Shown: positions 51,000 to 57,816 of the stretch, piece after piece
How the letters are laid out: every line of letters begins with the position of its first letter
Numbering within the stretch: the stretch's first letter is position 1
NCBI RefSeq assembly: GCF_014779765.1
Contig: NZ_JACXZA010000004.1
Span: 372,001 to 436,000, forward strand
DNA: 64,000 nucleotides
Direction: 5' to 3'
Origin: Paenibacillus terricola
GTDB taxonomy: Bacteria; Bacillota; Bacilli; Paenibacillales; Paenibacillaceae
Translations under genes and position numbers: made by a program
Notes under the pieces: model-generated
Databases searched by the model: none
What the model was told of the DNA's origin: nothing
Seen by the model: only the letters and a program-made list of their open reading frames with translations

Positions 51000-51980
51000 A
51001 TGAAAAGCATGAGAAAAACTTGGCTTGGCATGTTCGCGCTGCTGCTCGTATTCGCGATTGTAGCGACGGGCTGCGGATCGAAGGATGACAGCAAATCGAA
51101 TAGCGATACGGCAACTGGCGAGACGAGCACCGCATCGCAGGATGAGCGTACGATTACACATGCGATGGGCACGACGAAGCTGACGGGCACGCCGCAGCGT
51201 GTCGTCGTACTGACGAACGAAGGCACGGAGGCACTGCTCGCAATGGGCGTGAAACCGGTTGGCGCTGTTAAATCGTTTGAAGGCGACCCATGGTATCCAC
51301 ATATTAAAGACCAGATGGAAGGCGTTCAAGAGCTGGGCGGCGAATCGCAGCCTAACATTGAGTTGATCGCCAGCCTCAAGCCGGACCTCATTATCGGCAA
51401 TAAAATGCGCCAAGAGAAAGTGTACGACCAACTGAGTGCGATTGCGCCAACGGTGATGTCGGAGACGCTGCGCGGCGAATGGCAAACGAACTTCAAGCTG
51501 TATGCGGAAGCGCTGAATAAGAAAGCAGAAGGCGACAAGCTCTTGGCTGATTTCGATCAGAAAATTGCGGATGCGAAGACTGCGCTCGGCGACAAGCTGC
51601 AGCAGAAAGTATCGATCGTACGCTTCATGCCTGACAAGACTCGCATCTACTACAATGAGACGTTCTCGGGTATGCTCCTCGATAAGCTCGGGTTCGCACG
51701 TCCAGAAGCACAATCGAAGGATGGCTTCGCGGATGACGTGAATAAGGACCGCATTCCGGATATGGACGGCGATATTCTGTTCTACTTCATGTACAATCCA
51801 GATGGTTCCGATACGACGCAGAAGGTTGCCGACGAGTGGATGAACGATCCGCTGTGGAAGAACCTGTCCGTCGCACAGAACAACAACGTGCATCAAGTGG
51901 ACGACGCGATCTGGAATACGTCAGGCGGTATCATCTCCGCTAATAAAATGATCGACGAGCTCGTTACTTACTTCAAATAA
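51000..51980 (+). CDS. Iron-siderophore-binding lipoprotein
   Basis: A 326-residue lipoprotein of the FhuD/FepB type. The signal (KTWLGMFALLLVFAIVATGC) ends at the lipid-attached Cys near residue 23. The binding fold follows with RVVVLTNEGTEALLAMGVKP, QPNIELIASLKPDLIIGN and GIISANKMIDELVTYF. The ATG at 51000 has AAAGGATGG 9 nt upstream. It captures an Fe(III)-siderophore, probably of hydroxamate or citrate type, and hands it to the two FecCD permeases encoded divergently. Fur boxes on both sides of its promoter predict induction by iron limitation. Confidence 0.9.
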   Translation: MKSMRKTWLGMFALLLVFAIVATGCGSKDDSKSNSDTATGETSTASQDERTITHAMGTTKLTGTPQRVVVLTNEGTEALLAMGVKPVGAVKSFEGDPWYPHIKDQMEGVQELGGESQPNIELIASLKPDLIIGNKMRQEKVYDQLSAIAPTVMSETLRGEWQTNFKLYAEALNKKAEGDKLLADFDQKIADAKTALGDKLQQKVSIVRFMPDKTRIYYNETFSGMLLDKLGFARPEAQSKDGFADDVNKDRIPDMDGDILFYFMYNPDGSDTTQKVADEWMNDPLWKNLSVAQNNNVHQVDDAIWNTSGGIISANKMIDELVTYFK

Positions 51981-51992
51981 TGGTAGTTAAAG

Positions 51993-52026
51993 AAGGTCGT
52001 TCAGCCTATGCTGGATGGCCTTTTTG
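51993..52026 (+). terminator. Terminator after the siderophore-binding gene
   Basis: A 13-bp stem with several G-U pairs (AAGGTCGTTCAGC with GCTGGATGGCCTT) has a short loop and is followed by TTTTT. Confidence 0.75.
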
Positions 52027-52170
52027 GTAGGGTCGCAAATAAGGCGGTTAATCACGCCGAAATCATTCGAGGGACGATGCTCTTCGCTTGCGATGCGCGA
52101 GCTTTTCAAGTACGATGAAAGTGTTCGTGTTCAATCGTGCACCAGCTTGAAGGCACTAGGAGGAAAGGCA

Positions 52171-52674
52171 ATGCTCTCATCAGCACAATGGCTTCAATAT
52201 GGATCGCTGGCCATCTCGATCATTGCAGGCGCAGCAATCATTACAGTTCGAATGAAGGCGTCGAATAAACCGACCAATTTGCGCAAAATCATCATTCCGC
52301 CGCTCGGTATGTCGACAGGCTTCCTTATGTTTGTCGTACCTGATACCCATGTGCCGCTGTTATGGGCGCTGTACGCGCTGGCAGCTGGCGTGCTGCTGTT
52401 CGCTCCGCCGCTTATCGCGACTTCGCATTTCGAACGGATCGGGGAGCAGATTTATCTGCGCCGGTCACGTATGTTCATCTATATCATCATTGGGCTGTTC
52501 ATCGTTCGAATTGCGCTGCATGATGTCGTTGAGAGACATGTGAGCGTTATGCAGACGGGGGCGTTGTTCTTCCTCTTGGCATTCGGCATGCTTGTTCCAT
52601 GGCGGTTAGCTATGATGCTGCGTTTCCGGCAGCTGTTGAAGAACGGGGCATCATCGACAACGGCTTCGACTTAG
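52171..52674 (+). CDS. ccdC: CcdC-family membrane protein
   Basis: A 167-residue integral membrane protein of the CcdC/DUF1453 family with about five helices. The family segments include ITVRMKASNKPTNLRKIIIP with PLGMSTGFLMFV, and the C-terminal GMLVPWRLAMMLRFRQLL. The ATG at 52171 has AGGAGG 7 nt upstream; a longer frame to 52015 has none. In B. subtilis ccdC lies beside the thiol-disulfide protein CcdA used in cytochrome c maturation, but no such genes are nearby here. It is a single-gene unit. Confidence 0.82.
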   Translation: MLSSAQWLQYGSLAISIIAGAAIITVRMKASNKPTNLRKIIIPPLGMSTGFLMFVVPDTHVPLLWALYALAAGVLLFAPPLIATSHFERIGEQIYLRRSRMFIYIIIGLFIVRIALHDVVERHVSVMQTGALFFLLAFGMLVPWRLAMMLRFRQLLKNGASSTTAST

Positions 52675-52679
52675 TAAGA

Positions 52680-52724
52680 AAAAGGCAGTATGCTCTCGCG
52701 CCAAGCGTGAGCATACTGCCTTTT
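52680..52724. terminator. Bidirectional terminator between ccdC and isomerase genes
   Basis: A 16-bp perfect stem (AAAAGGCAGTATGCTC with its complement) with a 13-nt loop and T4 on both strands lies between convergent genes. Confidence 0.88.
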
Positions 52725-52738
52725 GTTGTATAAGTGCG

Positions 52739-53593
52739 TTAGACCGTAACAGCGCCGATCGCTGCCGCACGGGCATAAGCAAGTGCCTCCGCGACTGTCT
52801 CGGGCTTCAGCGCTTCGATCGACATATCGATGAATGGCTTGCGCGCGTGCATCCGCTGAATGAAGCTGGCGATGTCATAAGCGCCTTGTCCGATGATCGT
52901 CTCCGAGATCGATCCTTCCGGACTGACGTCGAGATCCTTCAAGTGAGCAAGAACGATGCGATCCCCAAGCAGCTCGAAGGCCGAGTCGACTATCGATGCG
53001 CATTGTTCGAACAGCTCCATCGAGGCGGAGAATAGATTGCATGGATCCAATACGACGCCCAGCGTCGAAGATGGCACTTCCTCCAACAGCCGCACCATGA
53101 GCTCGGGTGAAGCAAGGGTATGAACGGCTACCGGCTCGAGTCCGATCGTAACGCCCCACCGCTCAGCTTCCTCTGCTAGCTCCGATACGGTATCGCGAAG
53201 CACCGACCATGCAACCTCTGGATAACGGTCACCGGCTTGATGGCGCCAAATGTCTGGCCGGCCCGTCTCCGTTGCAACGATCGACGTGCCGAAATCGCGT
53301 GCAAAACGAATATGCTCCTTGAAGCGGGCAATATCGGCGCGCCGCAGCGCCGTATCTGGTTCAATTGGATTGATGTAACAGCCGAGTACGCCAATGCGTA
53401 CGCCGTTCTTGTCAAACTGTTCGCCGATATGATTGGCAAGTCCAGGGCTTAAGTTGCCCGTTGCGGTATCGATATCCGCAATAGCTTTGGCGAGTGCAAG
53501 CTGAACGAAGTCAATGCCTGAGCGTCCCGCTTCCTCCGCCAGCTCAGCGAGTGGCTTGCAGCCGAATGTGTGTGCTAAAGTTCCGAATCCCAT
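52739..53593 (-). CDS. Sugar phosphate isomerase/epimerase-like TIM barrel
   Basis: A 284-residue xylose-isomerase-like TIM-barrel protein. Family hallmarks are GIDFVQLALAKAI near the N-terminus, VRIGVLGCYINPIEPD, the metal-site Glu in TIGLEPVAVHTLAS, the Asp/His region LGVVLDPCNLFSA, and IVLAHLKDLDVSP with the His ligand. The C-terminal Glu (FIDMSIEALKPE) completes the site. It could act on keto sugars or inositol derivatives; the substrate is not identifiable. GGGGGAAG lies about 10 nt before the ATG. It stands alone. Confidence 0.82.
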   Translation of the reverse strand: MGFGTLAHTFGCKPLAELAEEAGRSGIDFVQLALAKAIADIDTATGNLSPGLANHIGEQFDKNGVRIGVLGCYINPIEPDTALRRADIARFKEHIRFARDFGTSIVATETGRPDIWRHQAGDRYPEVAWSVLRDTVSELAEEAERWGVTIGLEPVAVHTLASPELMVRLLEEVPSSTLGVVLDPCNLFSASMELFEQCASIVDSAFELLGDRIVLAHLKDLDVSPEGSISETIIGQGAYDIASFIQRMHARKPFIDMSIEALKPETVAEALAYARAAAIGAVTV

Positions 53594-53803
53594 CGATCAC
53601 GCTTCCCCCTGTTCATGACAATATGATGCCAGTCTTGATCACGTGTTTTTGTTCCATCGGTCATTCGCATGATCCATCGTGACATGCTGTCTGCATTGTA
53701 TCATAGTTGGGGCAGGCTGGAATCATACTTTTGGCGCTTGTGAATAATGGGAACGAATCACATTTGACTTCATGTTGGCATAGTGGTATCTTTAGCTCAT
53801 ATT

Positions 53804-53817
53804 AATTGCATGCAATT
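53804..53817 (+). promoter_or_regulatory. Candidate OhrR operator
   Basis: AATTGCATGCAATT is a perfect 14-bp palindrome about 42 bp before the ohrR gene. OhrR sites in Bacillus are AATT-rich inverted repeats, so this is the likely self-regulatory operator. No other palindrome was found in the gap 53594-53858. Confidence 0.6.
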
Positions 53818-53858
53818 TAATTGTGAGGCATCTAGTTTGGGATGGCAGGAAGGAGAGC

Positions 53859-54308
53859 ATGACCGTGGCAGAAGATTACCCGGTGCAGCTTAAGCTGGAG
53901 CATCAGCTGTGCTTCGCGCTGTACGCCTGCTCGCGTGAGATGACGAAGCTGTATCGGCCGTTTCTCGATGAGCTCGGTTTGACCTATACGCAGTACGTTA
54001 CGCTGCTCGTTCTATGGGAGCAGGATAACGTTAGCGTGAAGCAGCTCGGCGAGCATCTGCTGCTCGACTCGGGTACGCTGACGCCGCTTCTCAAGAAGCT
54101 GGAGGCGATGCGCCTTGTTGCGCGTGTGCGTGATCCGAAGGATGAACGAAGCGTGCTGGTTCAGCTGACCGAAGAGGGCAGGGCGCTTCGAAGCCGTGCG
54201 GAGCATATTCCGGAGAGTGTATTCTGCCAAGTGGGGCTTACGTTCGAAGAAGGCGGCAAGCTTCGGGAACGGCTGCAGCAGCTCGTTGAAGAGATGCAGA
54301 AGCGGTAG
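53859..54308 (+). CDS. ohrR: OhrR organic-peroxide repressor
   Basis: A 149-residue MarR-family repressor closely following B. subtilis OhrR. It has KLEHQLCFALYACSREMTKL, with the peroxide-sensing Cys at about residue 17, then YTQYVTLLVLWE, LLLDSGTLTPLLKKLE and the wing DPKDERSVLVQLTEEG. Two more Cys (YACSRE, VFCQVG) could form disulfides. AGGAG precedes both ATG 53859 and GTG 53865; the latter has better spacing. The following gene, 80 bp later, encodes a peroxidase, which may be the target. Confidence 0.9.
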   Translation: MTVAEDYPVQLKLEHQLCFALYACSREMTKLYRPFLDELGLTYTQYVTLLVLWEQDNVSVKQLGEHLLLDSGTLTPLLKKLEAMRLVARVRDPKDERSVLVQLTEEGRALRSRAEHIPESVFCQVGLTFEEGGKLRERLQQLVEEMQKR

Positions 54309-54388
54309 CGTTAAGAAGCAGGGATCGTAGGCAGGATGAAGAAGTAGTATATAGTTAACAATTCCGATAGGCTGGGGAGGAAATGAAG

Positions 54389-54928
54389 ATGAGCGTATAT
54401 GAATACACGATGGATAATGTGAAGGGCGAAGCGGTAAGCTTGGCGGATTTCAAAGGCAAGGTGCTCATTATCGCCAATACGGCGAGCAAGTGCGGTCTGA
54501 CGCCGCAATACGAAGGACTGCAGGCGCTGTATGAGCAATACCAGTCGCAAGGTCTTGAAATTCTGGGCTTCCCATGCAATCAGTTTGCAGGTCAGGAGCC
54601 GGGTACGAACGATGAAGTGGAGTCGTTCTGCAAGCTTAATTACGGTGTAACGTTCCCGCTGTTCGCGAAGGTCGACGTGCGCGGCGAGACGGCAGTTCCG
54701 CTGTTCCGCTACTTGTCGAATGCGGCGCCTTTTGAAGGTTTCCCAGAAGGCGGAGAGCGTCTGAAAGCGAATCTGGAGAAGCATAATCCTCAGCTTCTCG
54801 AGGACAATGATCCGAAGTGGAACTTCACGAAGTTCGTCGTTGACCGCGAAGGCAATGTGGTTGCCCGTTTCGAGCCAAGCACGGCGCCTGCGGAGATGGA
54901 AGAGACAATCAAACAATTGCTTAAGTAA
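54389..54928 (+). CDS. Glutathione-peroxidase-family thiol peroxidase
   Basis: A 179-residue peroxidase. The peroxidatic Cys is in NTASKCGLTPQY at about residue 34; the other catalytic segments GFPCNQFAGQEPG (Gln, with a Cys) and WNFTKFVVDREG (Trp, Asn) are intact. Bacterial members usually take electrons from thioredoxin or bacillithiol rather than glutathione. The ATG at 54389 is preferred over 54383 because GGGGAGG lies 8-9 nt before it. It follows ohrR in the same direction and may be regulated by it. A strong terminator follows. Confidence 0.9.
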   Translation: MSVYEYTMDNVKGEAVSLADFKGKVLIIANTASKCGLTPQYEGLQALYEQYQSQGLEILGFPCNQFAGQEPGTNDEVESFCKLNYGVTFPLFAKVDVRGETAVPLFRYLSNAAPFEGFPEGGERLKANLEKHNPQLLEDNDPKWNFTKFVVDREGNVVARFEPSTAPAEMEETIKQLLK

Positions 54929-54941
54929 TATAGGAACATGA

Positions 54942-54974
54942 ACAAGCCGCAGGCCTCCTGCGGCTTGTTTTTAT
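54942..54974 (+). terminator. Terminator after the peroxidase gene
   Basis: A 12-bp perfect stem (ACAAGCCGCAGG with its complement), loop CCT, then TTTTTATTTT. It could also help stop the leftward transcript ending at 54995. Confidence 0.88.
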
Positions 54975-54994
54975 TTTGGACGAGGGAAATCGAA

Positions 54995-55576
54995 TTAGAC
55001 CTCCCACCACGATACCGTAGCAGAGTTGGCCATTACCCCTGCAACCGAAAGTGAAGAGCTGACGTTCATGGTGAAGATCTGATTGGGCGGAACGATCAGG
55101 CTCCCGGCCACAGGGAGCGTGAATATGCCTGGTGTCAGGGCATAGGACATGACGGTTGTCGCCCCCGTTGGCGCTGAGGTTGAGGAGCGGGCCGTCATGC
55201 TGCTCGTCGCGCCGCTGCCGAATTTGGTGCTGAACGGCGTAAGCGTTGCCGGAGATGTTATTGTGCCGCCGCTGTACACGGTCATGCTGCCGCTGAAGCT
55301 CGACAGCAAGCTGAGAGATACGTTAATGCCGCCTGTGATGCTCGATATGTACATCGTTCGGCCGCTCCCCGAAGGGTTGCTGATCTGCAGCGTGATGATG
55401 ACCGTTCCACCGAGGACACCCAGGCTGCCCGAGTTGCTTGCTGTTACGATAAACCCGCGGTTGTTGGCTGCGGCGTCCATATCGGTGGGCGACATGATGC
55501 CGGGACTGACGTACGTATTGGTAAGCTGCCCGTAGAACGAGCTATTGGAACGATCGAATATAAAATAGTTCGGCAT
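54995..55576 (-). CDS. WWE-ending surface-type protein, paralogue 2
   Basis: A 193-residue protein of unknown family, almost entirely Gly, Ser, Thr, Val and Ile, with no Cys and a beta-rich pattern. It starts MPNYFIFDRSNSSFYGQL and shares with its upstream neighbour the segments YVSPGIMSPT, NPSGSGRTMYIS, SLIVPPNQ and the end WWEV. There is no signal peptide, as in spore-coat, exosporium and phage-fibre proteins. The start ATG overlaps the stop of the neighbour (TGATG), so the two are translationally coupled. A single-domain fibre or coat subunit is my inference. Confidence 0.7.
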   Translation of the reverse strand: MPNYFIFDRSNSSFYGQLTNTYVSPGIMSPTDMDAAANNRGFIVTASNSGSLGVLGGTVIITLQISNPSGSGRTMYISSITGGINVSLSLLSSFSGSMTVYSGGTITSPATLTPFSTKFGSGATSSMTARSSTSAPTGATTVMSYALTPGIFTLPVAGSLIVPPNQIFTMNVSSSLSVAGVMANSATVSWWEV

Positions 55577-56106
55577 CAGGTTTCCCACCACATGAGGTTG
55601 AGAGAAGCCGTTACTGAGCCTGTGCCGGCGGTTACAGTCAATGTCTGGTTCGCGGGCACGATGATTGAACCGTTGAATTCGACGACATAGATGTCGGATG
55701 CGTTCGCCGTGAAGAAGGTCGTCGGCGAGCCGCCGAGCGTGCCGGTGTTTTGCCTCGCTGTGACGATGCTGGTCGTTGAACTGCCTAAATAAGCATTGAC
55801 CGGAGTAGGAGTCGTTCCGCCTGTAATGGTTCCGCCAGAAGCGATAGTCAGCGTGATCGTGTTGGAAGCGCCGCCTGCAACGCGCGACAAGTAGACCGTT
55901 CGTCCGCTGCCGTTCGGATTGGCGATCTGGAGCAGCAGGCTGGCACCGGAGCCGACGCTTACATTGCTCGTCGACAAGCAGAACAGACGTTGGTTGGATG
56001 CTGCACTGTATTCCGTAGGGGAGATAATGACGGGCGATACGTAACCGTTGTTCGTGAGCATATAGACAGGGCTGTTCTGGTTATTGAATACGGAATTGTT
56101 GGTCAT
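55576..56106 (-). CDS. WWE-ending surface-type protein, paralogue 1
   Basis: A 176-residue paralogue of the next gene. It starts MTNNSVFNNQNSPVYMLTNN and has YVSPVIISPTEYSAASNQR, LLLQIANPNGSGRTVYLS, a Thr/Gly-rich middle with ITLTIASGGTITGGTT, SIIVPANQTLTV and the end WWET. One Cys is present. The even beta-strand pattern suggests a jelly-roll. AAAGGGG lies about 8 nt before the ATG. It is first in a two-gene leftward unit that diverges from the DUF6385 and glycosyltransferase genes, which makes a shared role in one surface structure likely. Confidence 0.72.
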   Translation of the reverse strand: MTNNSVFNNQNSPVYMLTNNGYVSPVIISPTEYSAASNQRLFCLSTSNVSVGSGASLLLQIANPNGSGRTVYLSRVAGGASNTITLTIASGGTITGGTTPTPVNAYLGSSTTSIVTARQNTGTLGGSPTTFFTANASDIYVVEFNGSIIVPANQTLTVTAGTGSVTASLNLMWWET

Positions 56107-56207
56107 AGCGCTAGCCCCTTTCCTGCAGATCGGAGCGAGAGGCGAATCGAACTGACGCCTAGGAGAATGATCTCATGCATAGTTGTCCCGCTGCAAAAGG
56201 TTAGTCC

Positions 56208-56220
56208 TGCATATTATGCA
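56208..56220. promoter_or_regulatory. Palindrome between divergent surface-protein operons
   Basis: TGCATA-T-TATGCA is a perfect 6-1-6 palindrome roughly midway in the gap 56107-56376. Read on either strand it contains CATA-N3-T, the -10 pattern of the mother-cell sigma factors E and K; on the minus strand an AC lies 16 bp upstream as in sigma-K promoters. It may be a divergent sporulation promoter or an operator. Confidence 0.3.
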
Positions 56221-56376
56221 AAACGTCTGACAGTCGGTTCGGACAACGGTGGACAACGGGCGGCAATCGGGCGCATCGCAGCGATGGCTCGCCTATGCAG
56301 GGGCGGCAGATGCCGTTACCTCGCGTGCAGGAACGCTCATAAACTATCGAAGCATGGACGTCGAGGGGAAGATGGT

Positions 56377-56820
56377 ATGACTAGTGCACACAGCCGCTGT
56401 CGTAGAGGGAGGTCATCTCATTTCTCCCCGAAACGTAAGCATCGAAGCAGCTGTCGGCTCGCGAATCCGAAATGCAGGAAATCGAAGCGGGTCAGACGCT
56501 GCTTATTTGTCGAGCAAGTATACCCGAATGTGCGGACAACGAATGAGCTTATGCCGCTGCCGGCGCAAGCGACGACTCATATGACGGTATACTCCTATGC
56601 GGTCATTAATGAAGGGGACGCTCCGGCGGTCGTTCAGGTCCAAGTCGGACCGGATGGCTTGAACTATGCTGCCGATGTAGAGGAAACGATACCGGCAGGG
56701 CGGACCGGCGTCATTGCCGTTTCTCGATTTTTGCGATTTACGAGGCTTGCTGTCCGCTCCTTGCATGAGGAACAACCGACTTCGCTTAAAGTTTATTTTC
56801 AAGCGCAGACGCGAAAGTAG
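56377..56820 (+). CDS. DUF6385-type protein with basic N-terminus
   Basis: A 147-residue protein. GAGGGGAAG lies 7 nt before the ATG at 56377, which fixes the start. The first 55 residues are rich in Arg, Lys, Ser and Cys (MTSAHSRCRRGRSSHFSPK). The remaining 90 form a beta-rich domain, with YSYAVINEGDAPAVVQVQVG, DGLNYAADVEETIPAGRTG and RFLRFTRLAVRS, that matches the C-terminal domain of the next gene (DUF6385 type). There is no signal peptide. It opens the rightward unit and is 48 bp before the repeat-containing paralogue. A frameshift in the N-terminal part cannot be excluded. Confidence 0.65.
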   Translation: MTSAHSRCRRGRSSHFSPKRKHRSSCRLANPKCRKSKRVRRCLFVEQVYPNVRTTNELMPLPAQATTHMTVYSYAVINEGDAPAVVQVQVGPDGLNYAADVEETIPAGRTGVIAVSRFLRFTRLAVRSLHEEQPTSLKVYFQAQTRK

Positions 56821-56868
56821 AAGCTTCCCGGACGTCCGTCGGACTTTGGTAGATGAAGGTGATGAGGA

Positions 56869-57798
56869 ATGCCGAACTTTTCATCGTTTAACCCGAACCC
56901 GGATAATTTGCGCACGCTGATTTTCGGGCGGGACGAGACACAGCAGCCGCAGGCGCTGGCTACAGACACAAGCGGTAATCTGCTTAGCATTATTATGGAT
57001 GGTACGATCAGCAATATTTCCATTCAAAGTGCAACGATCACGACCGGTACGATCGAAAGCGTCATGGGCGCAACGATCACGGCGGGAACGATCAACAGCG
57101 TGCTAGGCGCGACGATCACAGCAGGAACGATCAACAGCGTTATGGGCGCAACGATTACGGACGGAACAATCAGCAGTGTGCTAGGTGCGACGATTACGGC
57201 GGGAACGATCAACAGCGTGCTAGGCGCGACGATCACGGCGGGAACGATCAACAGCGTGCTCGGAGCGACGATCACAGCGGGAACGATCAACAGCGTTATG
57301 GGTGCAACGATTACGGACGGAACAATCAGTAGTGTGCTCGGCGCGACGATCACGGCGGGAACGATCAACAGCGTGCTCGGAGCGACGATCACGGCGGGAA
57401 CGATCAACAGCGTGCTAGGCGCAACGATCACAGCGGGAACGCTCAGCAGCGTAACGTCCATCTCGCAGAAAAGTTTTCAAGAAATCAGCAACCTTGGCGT
57501 TACAACGGCCAATGCCTATACGGGACTTGCAACGGTAACGACAAGCGTGTTCGGTACGTACTCGTTCTTCGTTTATAATGTCGGTCCGGGTACGAACAGT
57601 GCCGATGCAAGGGTTGAGATCAGCGCCAACGGTACGAACTGGTATGCGGATACGTCGACAACGACGGGCATCGCAGTCGGCTCCGTCGATGTGCTTGTGC
57701 CGCAGCGTTTTCTCAAGTATACGCGTCTTGCCTACCGTTCGAGTCTGACGGGCAACCCGACGACGATCGACGTGTACTTCAACGGACAGGGAACCTGA
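56869..57798 (+). CDS. Repeat-containing DUF6385 fibre-like protein
   Basis: A 309-residue protein in three parts. The N-terminus (about 1-53) includes PNPDNLRTLIFGRDETQQPQ. Residues 54-196 are eleven tandem 13-residue repeats of the form GATIT-A-GTINSVL. The C-terminus (about 205-309) is a DUF6385 domain, with YSFFVYNVGPG, ISANGTNWYAD and VPQRFLKYTRLAYRSS. Each repeat carries three to five Thr or Ser, so the array offers over 40 possible O-glycosylation sites and probably forms a beta-solenoid or elongated fibre. There is no signal peptide. AGGTGATGAGG precedes the ATG. Three glycosyltransferase genes follow directly, which suggests that it is their substrate. Confidence 0.75.
   Translation: MPNFSSFNPNPDNLRTLIFGRDETQQPQALATDTSGNLLSIIMDGTISNISIQSATITTGTIESVMGATITAGTINSVLGATITAGTINSVMGATITDGTISSVLGATITAGTINSVLGATITAGTINSVLGATITAGTINSVMGATITDGTISSVLGATITAGTINSVLGATITAGTINSVLGATITAGTLSSVTSISQKSFQEISNLGVTTANAYTGLATVTTSVFGTYSFFVYNVGPGTNSADARVEISANGTNWYADTSTTTGIAVGSVDVLVPQRFLKYTRLAYRSSLTGNPTTIDVYFNGQGT
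57028..57456 (+). repeat. Eleven 39-bp coding repeats with 156-bp higher order
   Basis: Eleven in-frame 39-bp units encode the 13-residue repeat. Units 3-6 (57106-57261) and units 7-10 (57262-57417) have the same order of variants: one ending SVM, one with DGTISSVL, then two AGTINSVL. This shows a duplication of a four-unit, 156-bp block. Copy number could change by recombination without breaking the frame. Confidence 0.85.
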
Positions 57799-57816
57799 TT
57801 ACGGAGAGGTGACAGC

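Noticed and set aside
50952-51896. A 314-codon open frame antisense to the siderophore-binding gene
   Set aside because: It covers a lipoprotein gene with promoter and Fur boxes in the expected places, and has no features of its own.
57028-57456. Possible CRISPR or non-coding satellite
   Set aside because: Units are 39 bp, contiguous without spacers, and keep an open frame through a protein with unique ends.
57024-57461. A repetitive 145-codon frame antisense to the fibre repeats
   Set aside because: It is the mirror image of the 39-bp repeats, with no binding site. The sense strand has a proper start and a conserved C-terminal domain.
54995-57798. Prophage tail-fibre genes
   Set aside because: The structural proteins have a fibre-like composition, but there are no terminase, capsid, portal, holin or integrase genes nearby, and glycosyltransferases follow.
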